This document shows, in pieces, positions 47,291 through 59,330 of a stretch of DNA of 64,000 nt. Position 1 is the stretch's first letter; each line of letters starts with the position of its first letter. This DNA is from Cryptomeria japonica (taxonomy: Eukaryota > Streptophyta > Pinopsida > Cupressales > Cupressaceae): the NCBI RefSeq assembly GCF_030272615.1, contig NC_081408.1, positions 338,366,793 to 338,430,792 on the forward strand. Reading direction: 5' to 3'. The notes under the pieces are model-generated. The model had not been told where the DNA came from and made no database searches. It saw only the letters and a program-made list of their open reading frames with translations. The translations under genes were made by a program, and so were the position numbers.

Positions 47291-50200
47291 AGAAATTATA
47301 GCCATGCACGAGTTGCACATGTAGACCAAGAAGCTCAGTCTAATCATTTTGATGATGTTGAAAGTGGAGAAGCCCTAGTTATCAGGATAACCCTAATGAA
47401 TGAGATGAAAGAACTAGATGAGAGAAAGAGTTTGTTCTGTAGCAGATGTAAATGTGAAAACAAGTGTTGTGATGTGATTATTGATAGTGTGAGCACTGAT
47501 AATCTAGTGTCTAAAGAAATGGTTACAAAGTTGAATCTGAAGATGAAAAGACATCCACAGTCATATCGGATAGCATGGTTGTAGAATGACCACAAGGTTT
47601 TGGTCAATGAGCAGTGTCTCATAAAATTTAAGATTGGTAGTTACCATGATGAGGTACTCTGTGATATCATACCCATGGATGCATGTGGCATGCTATTAGG
47701 GAGGCCATGGTAGTTCCATAGGCGTGTTGTACATGATGGTCGTGCAAATACTTATATCCTAACAAAGGATGGATTTCACCATAAGCTGACGCCCCTGAAG
47801 GAGGTGGAAGAAAAGGTATGTAGTAATGCCAAAATATGTTTTGTTGATGGGAGAAGATTTTTGGAAGGCATGAAACAGGAACCTATGTGTTTTTCTTTAT
47901 TTTGAGAGTGGATAAAGAAGATAGTGAAGAGGTGTCTATAGAATTTTCTGGTTTGTTGAATGAGTTTCAAGATATTGTGTCTGATAATGTACCTGAGGGT
48001 TTACCACCTATGAGGAAGATCAATCATCAGATTGACTTAATCCTTGGAGCTAGTTTGCCAAATAAGGCAGCCCACAAAAGGACTCTAGCAAAAAATGAAG
48101 AGTTTAACCAAGAGGTTCAATAGTTATTAAGAAAAGGATTGATTCGAGGGAACCTAAGTCCATGTGTTGTACCTACAGTACTAGCACCAAAGATGGAAAA
48201 TATAGGACATGTACGTACTCTAGGGCCATAAACAAGATAACAATCAAGTACATATTTCCCATGCCAAGGATAGATGACCTTATGGACTACTTGAGTGGAG
48301 CAGAGTACTTTACAAATATTGATCTAAAGAGTGGATATCACCAGATTCGGACTAGAGAGGGGGATGAGTGGAAGACCACCTTCAAAACCAAAGAAGGCCT
48401 TTATGAGTGGTTAGTCATGCCTTTTGGGCTAACCAATGCACCAAGCACATTCATGCAACTCATGAACGAGGTTATGAAATCTTTTTTTGGGTAAGTTTGT
48501 TATTGTGTACCTCAATGATATTTTAATTTTCAGTAAGACATTGGAGGAGCATTTGATGCATATTCGTCAAGTTTTTGAGAAGCTGGGAGAGGAGAAATTG
48601 TTTATTAATTTAAAGAAGTGCAATTTTGTGAAGGAGTTAGTGTACTTGGGGTTTGTTGTCTTTGCAGAAGGTCTTAAAATGGACCCAGAGAAGGTGAAGA
48701 CTATTTCAAAATGGCCTACCCCAAGGACTGCTACTAAGATGAGATCTTTCCATGGTTTGGCTAGTTTTTATAAGAAGTTCATTAGAAATGTTAGTAGCAT
48801 TTATGCACCCCTGACTGAAACAATGAGAGGGGATAGGAAAGAATCCAGGTGGAGTATGGGAGTAGCAAAGAGTTTTGATTTGTTGAAGAAGAAGGTGACA
48901 GAGCAACCTATTTTAGTGCTTCCAGATTTCAATAAGGTGTTTCAAGTGGATTGTGACTCTAGTGACAATGTCATTGGAGCTATTTTGAGCTAGGAAGGAA
49001 GGCCCATAATATATTTCAGTGAAAAACTAAATGATGCAAAGAATAAATATTATTTTTATGTTTGAGAATTTTATGCAATATTTCAAGCATTAAAGAAATG
49101 GAGACACTGTCTATTCCCGAAGGAATTTGTTTTGTATACTGATCATCAAGCATTATAGTACCTAAATAGTCAGGGAAAATTGAATCAGAGACAATTTAAA
49201 TGGGTGGATTTTTTGCAGAGTTACACTTTTATTTTGAAGCACAAAAATGGGATGTCTAACAGAGTTGCAGATTTCTTGAGTAGGAGGCATATTTTGCTGA
49301 CATAGATGTAGTTTGAGATAGCTGGGTTCAATGAAATCAAGATATTGTATCTTGATGATCCAGGTTTTGCAAAGGCTTGGAAAGCTTGCAAGGAGCCTAT
49401 TACTTTAGACGGGATGAGGTGGTTGCATTTCATAATCTAGGATGGTATGTCATTCAAGGGAAGCTAGTTGTGCATTCCCAGGAGCTCCATGAGGGAGAAT
49501 TTGATCAAAGAGAAGCACATTGAAGGAATGGCAAGACACTTTCGTCGGGATAAGACCGTTGCCATAATTAGTGAGCATTATTATTGGCCTCAGTTATCAT
49601 AGGATGTAAAGAAATTAGTGCAGACATGTAGAGTGTGCCAGAGGGTAAAAGGAGTAAGCTAGAATACATGGTTGTATTAGCCATTGCCTGTACCCAAGAG
49701 GTCGTGGGTAGATATAAGTATGGATTTTGTTCTTGGTTTACCAAGGAAATAGAGAAGGAATGATTTAATTTTTGTAGAATTTGACATGTTTTTGAAGATG
49801 GCACATTTCATCCCATTCCAGAAGACCCATGATGATGTCCACATTGTTGATTCATTCTTCAGGGAGGTGGTATGATTGCATGGTTTGCCAAAAAGTATCA
49901 TTTCAGATCGTGATACCAAATTTGTTGGATACTTTTGGAGAACCTTGTGGAAGAATTTGAAGGCAGAATTGAAGTTCAATTCTACACACCATCAGTAGAT
50001 CAGTGGGTAGACTGAAGTGGTGAACAGGAGTCTGGGTAACCTATTGAGATGCTTGTTAGGAGATAAACCCAAGGGATGGGATTTGATCTTACTAGAGGTA
50101 GAATTTTCTTACAACAATTATGTCAATAGAAGCACTGGTAGATCACCATACTAGATTGTGTATTGAGGCAATCCAAGAACCACTCCAAAATTGAGGAAGA

Positions 50201-50760
50201 TGGACCTGGGGATGTATAGTAGTGTTGAAGCCAAAGAATTTGCCGAACACATCAAGAATATACATGAGGAGATGAAGAAGCACATTAATGAGATGAATCT
50301 GCAGTATAAGGTGAAGGCAGATCAGAAAAGGAGGTATAATGATTTTTAGGTTGGTGATGAGGTGATGGTCCATTTGAGGAAAGAAAGGTTTCTAGTGGGG
50401 ACATACCATAAGCTAAAGATGAAGAAGTTTGGTCCCTACAAAATTTTGAAGAAGCATGAATCTGGACATGCGTATGAGGTAGAGTTGCCAGAAGGAATTA
50501 ATATTTCCCTTATGTTCAACATTTCAGATTTAATGGAATATCATGAAGCTAGCACAAAGGAGGAGCCAACAATAGCACGATACAAAATTTCTGCACCTAC
50601 TTCAGAGGAGGATATTGAAGCAATTCTTGATAGCCATGTGAGGAGTACTAGAAACAGGCAGTATGAGGAGTATCTAGTGAAATGGAGTGGAAAACTAGTT
50701 GAATATTTCATGGTTTTCCAAGGTAGAGTTTGGCCGTTTGGGTTTTCCTCAACCAGTTGA
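47291..50760 (+). pseudogene. Gypsy pol: protease, reverse transcriptase, RNase H, integrase, chromodomain (broken)
   Basis: The protease region reads VIIDSVSTDNLVSKEM, where SGS is expected and Gly is replaced. Reverse transcriptase has [30 protein letters not shown] and VIVYLNDILIFSK; the catalytic Y-x-D-D is Y-L-N-D. RNase H has VFQVDCDSSDNVIGAIL and VLYTDHQAL. Integrase has an H-H-C-C remnant, WVDISMDFVLGLP, SIISDRDTKFVGYFW and TEVVNRSLGNL. The C terminus [11 protein letters not shown] is chromodomain-like. A frameshift near 48487 and more than ten stops are seen. YLND alone would abolish polymerase activity. Confidence 0.85.
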
Positions 50761-50831
50761 GACATGACAGGGTCACTTCTCAAACTACCCTGGGTATCTG
50801 ATGCAGAAGCGTCTGGTGGTGTAAGGGCAAT

Positions 50832-51492
50832 TGTACATCACCCAAAAATATTTCTTTTTGTTTAGTTTTTTTTAATGTTTTTGCAGTTATGGATACCCTT
50901 TTTGATGAATAAGAGATTCCAACTCTCATAATTGACAAGCTGCTTTTTCTAGCCAACTACCAAAGATAGTAGGTTTTTATTTATGCGGGAATCTTGAGGG
51001 AAAAATAAGAACTTTAGTGTCAAAATCAAATTAAAAGCATTAATGGTTTGAAAGTTATTAAGTTTTAGTTTCCCAAAAAACCGAAAAAAATCTTTCAAGT
51101 CAGATTTGAGGCATTAAACGGTGTTGAATGGGCCTGAAAAAGGAAAGAATTGATGGAGCAGATTCTTAGCATATGCTACACTCAGAGAGCAATCTAACGC
51201 TTCAAATAGTTCATAAATCTGATTCCGAGATCAAAAGTTATGGCTACCGGAAGTTGGATAATTTTTTGGAAAGTTTCAATTTTTGAATATAGTTGTATTT
51301 GCATGTTTTGGCATTTTTCCGCCAATTGGTAATTTCTAAATTGTAATTTTAAATTCAAAATGGTGGAAGGCTATTTAGGACTCATTTGAGGAAACTTGTA
51401 ATAGTTTTTGGATTTTATTTTTTGGAAGTTAGTTTCTAGGTTGGGAATTGTTTTGTAAGGGTTTTCAGAAAACTCTATAAGCTGTAAACCCT
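50832..51492 (+). repeat. Gypsy 3' LTR, truncated
   Basis: Starts TGTACATCACCC and aligns in turn with 22787-23036 and 45542-45990. The final roughly 140 bp seen at 45990-46130 are missing, so no downstream target duplication can be read. Confidence 0.75.
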
Positions 51493-52374
51493 CCTTTTAG
51501 GCCAATTTCATGGGGGTTTAATGAAACTCAATACTCCAGGCTATTCCCAACCAAGGTAAGTCTTAAAAAACCCTTCAATGGTTTTGCACATGCTCTAGGA
51601 TCCTTCACATTATCTACCACATCAACCTTTTGTCAAACTCCATTTTAATACCCCCAATTTCACTTGAAAAAAACATACCAAATTACACTAGGGAATCACC
51701 CCAAAAACCTTCAAAATGCCTCCCTTTCTCCTATAGTCATGCACACGCCTATTTTAAACCCTTTGGGACCATTCCACTAAGTTACAGTAGAAATCATTAG
51801 GTTGAATGGTCTAGGGACTCATCTTTATGACTTCAAACCCTCAAACTGGCTTCTCACAAGTAGTTTCAAAAGAATGCCTCTAGAATTCACAAATCTCAAT
51901 GAATTTACACCAAATCAAATGAAAATGAAAATATATTCAGCCTAGCACCTATCCCAGTTAATATCCCTACACACTCAACTAGTATGAACCATGCAGTGGT
52001 TTGAAAGTAGCAAAATACAATTAAAATGTGAAAAGGGTTGTCATTGTTTTCATTCTAGTTTGAATCTTTTTCAATCAACCGCCTTCCTTAACATTTAAAA
52101 GGCATTTATAAACATCCTCCAACTTCTCAAACTAACCACAACTAACTTTTAAACTTCCTCAAGCAAATATGACCCTTCACCTTCCTAGTTTACACTTTTG
52201 CAACTTTTACAATTTTGTAATGACAACATTTACAATATTTTGCTGCTTGTGCAATATTTACAATATAACACCTAAATGACCTTTTAAACCTTACAAATGG
52301 TCCACAATGACCTAATTACACACAAAATTGACTCAAAACATTAAAACTCTCACACTAGCCCCCCTAATTGCAAA
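51493..52374. other. No gene or recognised repeat
   Basis: C/A-rich on the plus strand, with only short chance frames. No LTR end or domain is recognised. Confidence 0.35.
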
Positions 52375-53003
52375 AGGTGACCTTGGTGCTCCTGCACCAA
52401 GATCGTATCTTATACCAATGTAATTAATAAAGGCCTCATCATTTTGGAATGTGTCAAATTGGGTAGGTTTTTGGTGGTCCTAGTCTATGAGCTATGGATG
52501 AACAAGGGAAAGGCCAATGATATGTTTTAATTCAATGGGTGTGAGGGTAAAGACACAAGAATCTTCATTTTTGTTAATTAATTCATTGAGATCATCAGTA
52601 GCACTCTCCTGATCTGTCAATCATAAGGGAAGATAAATTGACATCACAAAAATGACACTCAGCAACAAGGGTTCTCACTTTTTGCACTTTTTACCTAGAG
52701 CCTCAAGATATAGAGGGTTCAAGATCCCAAAAGGTCTTTATCCATGCTTCACCTCCATCTCTTTTATCTTAGGGTATAGGATCTAAGGATACTTGACCAA
52801 ATTTTCATAACTATCTAAATTTTTCTTCTACTGTAGGTTCGCCAAGTTCTCATAAAGTTTCTTGAAGCTCATAGTCATTGGATGATTTATTGGAACCCCA
52901 TTCCCATTCAGTCTTTGGTGAAAGAGAGATAAGAAATTTGAAATGCTACTTGGGATTCCAGACTATGTAACCTCAAAGGTGCAAAATCAAGTCCCTTTGT
53001 TCT

Positions 53004-53210
53004 CTACTTCCTTGGTACCAACTCTGGTTGTAGTGGTTCCACAATCCCTTTCTTTTGTAATCCTAGGGGACCTTTTCCATCATATCCCATCTTTTGCAAG
53101 AACTTAAAGCCTTTTCCATAATTTTCAACTAGTATTCTAATGTGTTCTTGATTAGGTTGTTCCTCCGATTCATTGTAGATTATCTTGTAAAGATCTTCTT
53201 CTTCTTCCAT
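53004..53210 (-). pseudogene. G-patch domain segment of the Tat-like Gypsy polyprotein
   Basis: YGKGFKFLQKMGYDGKGPLG and LQKKGIVEPLQPE match the G-patch pattern (repeated Gly with MG-aromatic and GxGLG-like spacing, then G-I-x-x-P). G-patches bind RNA or activate helicases in host proteins; in Gypsy elements the role is unsettled. The segment is in frame with the protease region once the insertion 53222-58155 is left out. Confidence 0.75.
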
Positions 53211-53726
53211 TTCACCCCATCAGTGATTTTTTTAGTGGCTAATATTCACCAATTGGCTATTTCTTGAAATTTAGGAATCAAAATTTAGCTAATAAGTTCA
53301 ACTTTTAAGGTGACCCGAATCGCCACATTTTTACAAATTTTTTATTTTCGTGTCATATAAATCGCCAGAGAATTTATTTTATTAATTTCTTAACTCAAAC
53401 ATTCACCACAATATTTGTTACATGATTGGATTAGATTCACCAACATTTTATAATTTATTAGAGAAATATAAATTAATTCGTCAATAATATATCATAATTA
53501 TTAGTTACTTTAGGGGTTATATCAATAATCTTTAAAAGCCACCATTGATTTAAGATATAATCTAGTGACCTTCATTGTATTCCATGAGGTAAATTGTACC
53601 TACACATTGTAACTCATGGGGGTTGAAATTGCTTTTGAATTGTTGACCTCAATGAAAATCAATGGTCTAAAAGAAATTTTTGGCACAATGTATATTTATC
53701 TTACAAAATACAAAGAAGGCTATTAG

Positions 53727-54765
53727 TGTTAGGTCCTGTAGACAACTGAGAGTGGGGGGGTGAATCAGTTGTCCAATAAATTCAACCAAAATTAACTTAA
53801 CCAAAACTTAATGCTTAATACCGATAAACCAAACTTTATGCTAGTAGACAGTTTTAACAGTTAATTGCAGTACCGGTAAAGATTAATGCATGAAATAGAA
53901 AGACAATAACATCCACAACACATAACACAAATATTTGTACATGGAAACCCTATAAGGGGAAAAACCACGGTGGGAAGCCTTACCCACAATCAAATGATAC
54001 TATTGCACATAGTATGTGTTTACAATATGGATTCTACACATGCAGAAAGGCCAGTTGCCTAGAGCTCACTGCTCAATCACAAAATGAGAGTCACACTGAC
54101 TACAATTGGATGATTAAATCCAATGATAATGTACTGCACAAAATAGCATCTTCATATGTTGGAGTCAATATCGGTTTAGTTATGATTGCCTTCACAAAAT
54201 CCTTCCTTCAACCTTCAAATGATGTCTGCATGTATAGCTCTACTTATTTTCGCATATACCTTATTGCAATCCTTTTCGCATTCACACTCCACTCTCCATT
54301 CGATCTTACAAATAAGATCTTACATATATACCATAACCTAAGACCAATTTGAATAGGTCGGCTTACTAAAAGATATTACAATAAAATCAATTACAAATAA
54401 ATCAATATCTGATGCATGATGTTGGCTCAAATACATTTACAATAATAATAAATCATCTCCATAATGTTGTGTGCTGATCTGGAATAGATATACCTGCCGG
54501 TGTATATCCTAGACCAGTTTGCCAGTAGTAGCAAATATGCAAACCCGAATAAACAATTAACCAAATCGCCAAAACCAAGTGATCGAATAATGTCTTTGAC
54601 ATAACCAAGTAGTTTCCAAGTCATTCCAAGTGTCGGTGAACAATATAATCTATCGGTGAACCAAATACCGGTGACTATGCATAAGTCTATAACTTGTCGG
54701 TGAACATCAATGACAAGTGTTGACATCAATGACAAAACCATATCAACATATCCAAAATTCCAACA
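53727..54765 (-). repeat. 3' LTR of the truncated Copia
   Basis: Plus strand TGTTAGGTCC to ATTCCAACA. It is the reverse complement relative of 43172-44234 and abuts the polypurine tract AAAGGGGGAGTT at 54766-54777 (minus strand). Confidence 0.9.
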
Positions 54766-55141
54766 AACTCCCCCTTTGGCATTGATGGCAACACAAGATG
54801 GAAAAAAAATCAAAATGCCAAAATAGAAATGCCAAAAACCAAAAACCAACAATCTCCAAAAATGAAAATACAGATGCGGAGAGTAATCAATCTCTCCCCA
54901 AAGTAACAATCTCTCCCCAATGGATAAAGTCTCTCCCTCTAAAAATAATATGTGTTTTTCATATCAATCTCTCCCCCTTTGACATCAAATGCCAAAGCAA
55001 TACAAAAACAAAATTCAAAAACAAAATACCCAACTCATTACAAAATACCAACTACTCCCCCTAAGAAGTAGCTCTCCTCATCAAAGCCAGAATAAAATAT
55101 TTCTCTGTTAATTCTGTCGGTTGATGACAAAAATCAACTGT

Positions 55142-55739
55142 CTAAGTCTCTATCGGTGGGGGTAGGACTCCAAGTTGCTCTCTGAGATATTCAAATGTTT
55201 CCTTAGGCAAAGGCTTTGTAAAAATATCTGCAATCTGCTCTTTAGTATTCACATAAACCAATTTTACTTCTTTTGCCTCAACATTCTCCTTTAGAAAATT
55301 GAATTTGATAGAAACATGTTTAGTTTTAGAGTGAAATACTAGGTTCTTTGATATATCAATTGCTATCATATTATCACAATAGATAGTTATAGGTTCCTTG
55401 CATTTTACCTTTATGTCCTTCAACATTTGCTTGATCCATAATACCTATGTACAATTTGTTGTTGCTGCAACATATTCTGATTCTGCTGTTGGTAGACTTG
55501 TACAACTTTGTTTCTTGCTCAACCATGAAATTAGTCTACTACCAAGAAAAAATGCTCCACCAGTGGTGCTTTTTCTATCATCCACATCTCCTGCCCAATT
55601 AGAATCTGTGTATGTGTATAAATCAAAATTTTCATCTCTAGGATACCATAAACCAAGATTTGTAGTGCCTTGTAGGTACCAGAAAATCCTTTTCACTTCT
55701 GATTCATGATTTTCTTTAGGATCTCTGAAATCTTGAAAC
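55142..55739 (-). pseudogene. Copia RNase H, C-terminal part
   Basis: HESEVKRIFWYLQGTTNLGL, YTYTDSNWAGDVDDRKST, WLSKKQSCTSLPTAESEYVA and, after one stop, TIYCDNMIAIDISKN and TKEQIADIFTKPLPKETFEY. This is the Copia RNase H with its D, E and D positions and the usual C-terminal end. It is separated from the upstream reverse transcriptase by the solo LTR 55745-57437. Confidence 0.85.
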
Positions 55740-55744
55740 AATAC

Positions 55745-57437
55745 TGATGCTCTGCAAAAAGGATTAGAAAATATGTTTGATGGCAACACACACAAGAGCA
55801 CAAGAAACAAACATTAGTGTTAGCAACAAAAGATTATACTAAACAAGCATATCAAGAGAGATATTAAGCATGAAATAGAAAGCATACAAATATAGAATAG
55901 ATAAACTATACTCCTCCAAATGCTAATCAAGATGCTCATAGTTGCTCCTCCCTTGTTCCTCTCCTATCCAAGTTCCACATGAGTGTAGCTCTCGGCTTTT
56001 AGCACTAGCCATGGATGCCATATGGAGATTCAAGATGGTTGAAAATGATAAATAAATGCTATGCAAGTGTAGATAGTGATGCTATGAAAAAGCTCTATGC
56101 TAATACTAGTATAACAACAATACTCTAATGCTTCCTTCTTTGCTTGAGGAGAAGGGTTCAATTTATAGAAGAAATTGGGAAATGAAGGGTTAAGATTGAG
56201 CAATCTTAACAAGGGTTAGGATTGAAAGATATTCAATCCATGTGAGAATTTCAACCCAATCCCATGTTAACAAGTGTCACCATGATGAGGCTTGAGAGGA
56301 GAGATAAGGAACATTAAATGCTTGAGGGGACATGATGGTTACCCTAGGGGGTTGGGTTAGGGTTAGGTTAATGGATGTTCCTTTTATCCAAGGGATAAAT
56401 GAATGTGCAAGGGTTAAATGGTTACCTTAGTCAAAGAAATAAATGATTTGAAGAGACCCATGAGTCAAAAGGATGGTTAAGTAAGAGGAAAGTCTCTAAC
56501 CAAAGGTAAAAGGTGAGTTAACCATAAATGGTTATGTAAGAGCCTTTAATGGTTTGGAAGACTTTAGAGGTTAACCATTTGAACACTTAAATCCTTAAAT
56601 GTCTTTCAAAGACTTTGAGGGCTTTGAGAAGTGACTCCAAGTTGCTTAGGAATGTGACAATATTTAGGGGATGGATTAAGCTAATTAGGAAGGGGTTAGA
56701 AGAATCTAGAAAGGGGTTAGGATTGCAAGTGGGTTTTGTAGGAGAATGCAAGTGGGAGGAATTTTGGGATTTTCAATTAAAATAAAATCATTTATTTCAA
56801 TTAAATGGTGTAATTTGTATTTCAAATAAATATTAATTTATTTAAATGAGAAAAAGGAAGATAAAGCATTAAATGCTTGAAGACTTTAAGGGAAACATTT
56901 AAAGGCTTAAGAAGACTCTAGAAGGAAGCCATTAAGTTTGAAGACTTTAAGGGAAACCATTAAAGTCTTAAGAAGATTTTAAGGGAAACCATTAAGTTTG
57001 AAGACTTTAAGGGAAACCATTAAAGGTTTCAAGTGGGTGAGGATAAATAGGATTTTTAAATGAATAGTTTATTTAAAATAGTCGTGCAACTTGCATTTGT
57101 AGGAAAATGCAAGTGGGTGGAGGATAAAGGTGATTTAAATAAATGTTAATTTATTTAAATTGAGAGATGGGATTTTGGGGGTTTTAAATAAATATTAATT
57201 TATTTAAATGTGAGAGAAGATTTAATTAAACAAATATGATTTATTTATTTAATTAATGGTCTGAATTTGGTTAAGTGAATTAAATCAAATAAATTGAATA
57301 ATTTATTTAATTAATAGGAGAAGAGGGTTAAGATGAATTAATTAAATATTAATTTAATTAATTATTGATTGATGGTTAAATAATCAAATAAATACTGAAT
57401 ATTCATTTAATTAAGTGGACAGATTTATGTGACTACA
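55745..57437 (-). repeat. Solo LTR (1.69 kb) inside the Copia, same family group as the 2504-17766 element
   Basis: Plus strand TGATGCTCTGC to GTGACTACA, with AATAC on both sides (55740-55744 and 57438-57442). The minus-strand start TGTAGTCACATAAA resembles TGTAGACACATAAA at 63917 and TGTAGACACCTAAA at 17766. Leaving it and one AATAC out joins the Copia reading frame without a shift. Confidence 0.9.
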
Positions 57438-57442
57438 AATAC

Positions 57443-57816
57443 ATACTGCATTCATAATATCACGTCTTGTTTGTGTCAAATACAGTAAACCTCCTATCGT
57501 AGACTTGTATCTAGTCAGATTAACAGGTGTTGATTCATCCTTCAAAGATAATTTGTCAGTTGTAGTCATAGGTGTGCTTACCGGTTTACAATTTTCCATG
57601 CCAAATTTCTTTAGTAATTCCTTCAAGTACTTAGATTGACATAGGAATATACCTTTATCAGTCTGTGAAATCTGCAATCCTAAAAAGAACTTTATCTCTC
57701 CAATCATAGACATTTCAAATTCTTGCTGCATTTTGTTAGAAAAGTCTTTACACAATCCATCTTCTCCTCCAAAGATTATATCATCAACAAAAACTTCAAT
57801 AACCAAAATGTCATCA
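57443..57816 (-). pseudogene. Copia reverse transcriptase, C-terminal part
   Basis: VIEVFVDDIIFGGEDGLCKD carries the catalytic VDD. EFEMSMIGEIKFFLGLQISQ and KPVSTPMTTTDKLSL, then GGLLYLTQTRRDIMNAVC, follow before the solo LTR. The N-terminal part of the domain is missing at the truncated end. Confidence 0.85.
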
Positions 57817-58164
57817 ATTAGATTATTTTATATTAATGGGAGAAACTAAATAAAGTAGAGTCTTCCCCTTAAACTCATTAATGATTTACACCTTCAAGCC
57901 TCTACTTTTCTATTAAAAAGCTATTTTTTAAAATGAAAGGATTTGTAATAGTAATTAATCCACTATTATTATTTTCAATATTCACCAATATTTTCTACCA
58001 AAAAAATTGATATAAAAAAATTCGCCAATAAAATTGATATTTTTCATTAAAAAAAGGAAATATTTACCAATTAAAGTTATTATTTTCTTTAAAAAAAAAA
58101 ATTCGCCAAGATTTTATACAATTTTTTGAGAGGTGGTTTCTTAAAATTTTCACTGCAACCCATC

Positions 58165-59330
58165 TTGTGAAAGTAGTGGAATCCCATTTGATGATTATTG
58201 TTGATATCTACTTTGATAGGTGTGTTCTACCATAAGTTTTAGGGGAGTCCCCTAATTGCCTTAGGTACATGGTTTGATTGAGGTAATACTCTCCCATTCC
58301 TTTCTCTTTAAGCTTGCCTTTGATCTCTCCTTGCTTTGAGATGGAGTCTTTTAATTATTTGGGATCAACGTATGTTGAAGATGGATTAGCCTTCTGATTT
58401 ATAGGAACTATTGTCTAAAGCCTTGGACAAATGTTGTTGCAATAAAAGTATCATTTTGGATCGCCTTGAACTACGACTTTAATTATATTGTGTGGGAACT
58501 TGATACATTAATGGTAAGTTGAAGGAACTACTTTCATTGCATGTCCATGGTCATCCCAAAAGTGTGTTGTATGTGAGATCAAGATCAAGGACTTGGTAAA
58601 CAACGTCTCTCATTATTGGCCCCACTCGAAGAGGTAGGGTGACTGTTCATTTGGATGAGTGTTCTTCATCATCATATGCTTTTATAGTGATCCTCTTCCT
58701 AAAATCCACAACATTTTCAGACAATACCAATGCTAAGACAACTTTCAAAGTGCAAATATTAAGACCTGCTCCTCCATCTATCAAGTCAATATGAAGTGGT
58801 GCATTGGGCAATTGTTGTGAATATGCATCATCTGCTTCAGTGAACATGAGCCAGTGAGGAGTAGAATGGTGTCCCACCATGGCTTGAGATTGGTCCACAT
58901 TTAGATCAATAGGGATAGATGTCTCTTGCAAGATCTTATCCAAGATTGCTTTGTGTGAATGTGATTTGCACAAGAGTTCAAGGATTGAAATGAGAATGGG
59001 TGTCTTTCCCAATTGGTCTACAAGGTCATATTAGTTATTGGATCATGAATTCATTTTGGATGTAGCAAATTATAGAGTAACTTTACCCCGTTGCATAGTG
59101 ACAATGAATTTGGGGGCTTTGCCTTTTATGGCTATGTTAGACACATGACTATCTACTTTAGTGATATGGTTGACGGTGTAGTCATAGGCCACATTAGCAT
59201 AATTGGCATTGTTGATTGTTTTAGGGACCTTTCCCTTATCATGTTTTGGAAATGGGTCCTTAGAAATCACTTTTTCTTCATTGGAAGAGTGATTTTGCCA
59301 TTATCAATAAGATCTTGAACAAGATTCTTC
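58165..59330 (-). pseudogene. Tat-like Gypsy gag end and aspartic protease (broken)
   Basis: VNHITKVDSHVSNIAIKGKA and KAILDKILQETSIPIDLNVD lead to LHIDLIDGGAGLNICTLKVV, where the catalytic triad is D-G-G rather than the usual D-(S/T)-G, as in many Tat-type proteases. ITIKAYDDEEHSSK and VTLPLRVGPIMRDVVYQVLD, then YNTLLGWPW, complete the fold. A TAG near 59080 and several stops below 58500 break it. Confidence 0.75.

Larger units (their letters stand above)
46131..51492 (+). mobile_element. Gypsy chromovirus-like element (second copy of a tandem pair)
   Basis: The primer site TGGTATCAGAGC at 46133-46144 is followed by gag, protease, reverse transcriptase, RNase H, integrase and a chromodomain-like end, then an LTR from 50832 that is truncated at about 51492. 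Upstream lies the shared LTR and, before it, the end of another copy (21947-22786). The pair therefore has the form internal-LTR-internal-LTR. Confidence 0.85.
53727..57816 (-). mobile_element. 5'-truncated Copia element flanked by ATTAG
   Basis: In minus orientation it begins inside reverse transcriptase (TGATGACATTTTGG) and ends with a complete LTR (53727-54765). The plus strand reads TGTTAGG...GTCATCA, so both ends are TG...CA. ATTAG lies at 53722-53726 and 57817-57821. No 5' LTR, gag, protease or integrase is present. The LTR family is that of the solo LTR at 43172. Confidence 0.7.
53222..58155 (+). mobile_element. Insertion with 9-bp target duplication (Mutator-like?), itself carrying a Copia
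   Basis: CACCCCATC (53213-53221) and CAACCCATC (58156-58164) flank it; 8 of 9 bases match. Short inverted ends AGTGA...TCACT(G) are seen. Reading across the site without the insert gives a continuous Gypsy frame (HKMG/TRWGEMEEEE). Without the Copia (53727-57816) about 840 bp remain, with no coding sequence but with phased ATTCGCCAA-like motifs. The right end matches 21860-21946, so it is a repeat family. A 9-bp duplication is typical of Mutator-like elements, but the terminal repeats are weak. Confidence 0.55.
52375..59330 (-). mobile_element. Tat-like Gypsy remnant (gag end, protease, G-patch), interrupted
   Basis: The minus strand reads CHKLKNLVQDLIDNGKITLP, VISKDPFPKHD and LGKTPILISILELL, then the protease LIDGGAGLNICTLKV, and QLGDSPKTYGRTHL down to 58165. 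The reading resumes at 53212 with the acidic MEEEEDLYKIIYNE and a G-patch. Tat-lineage Gypsy polyproteins join protease and a G-patch in this way. The reverse transcriptase expected next is not recognisable, though DEAFINYIGIRYDLGAGAP at about 52430 may be the last remnant. Stops are frequent. Confidence 0.7.

Noticed and set aside
54427-54909. 160-codon minus-strand frame over the Copia LTR
   Set aside because: It crosses the LTR boundary and polypurine tract and has no domain; chance opening.
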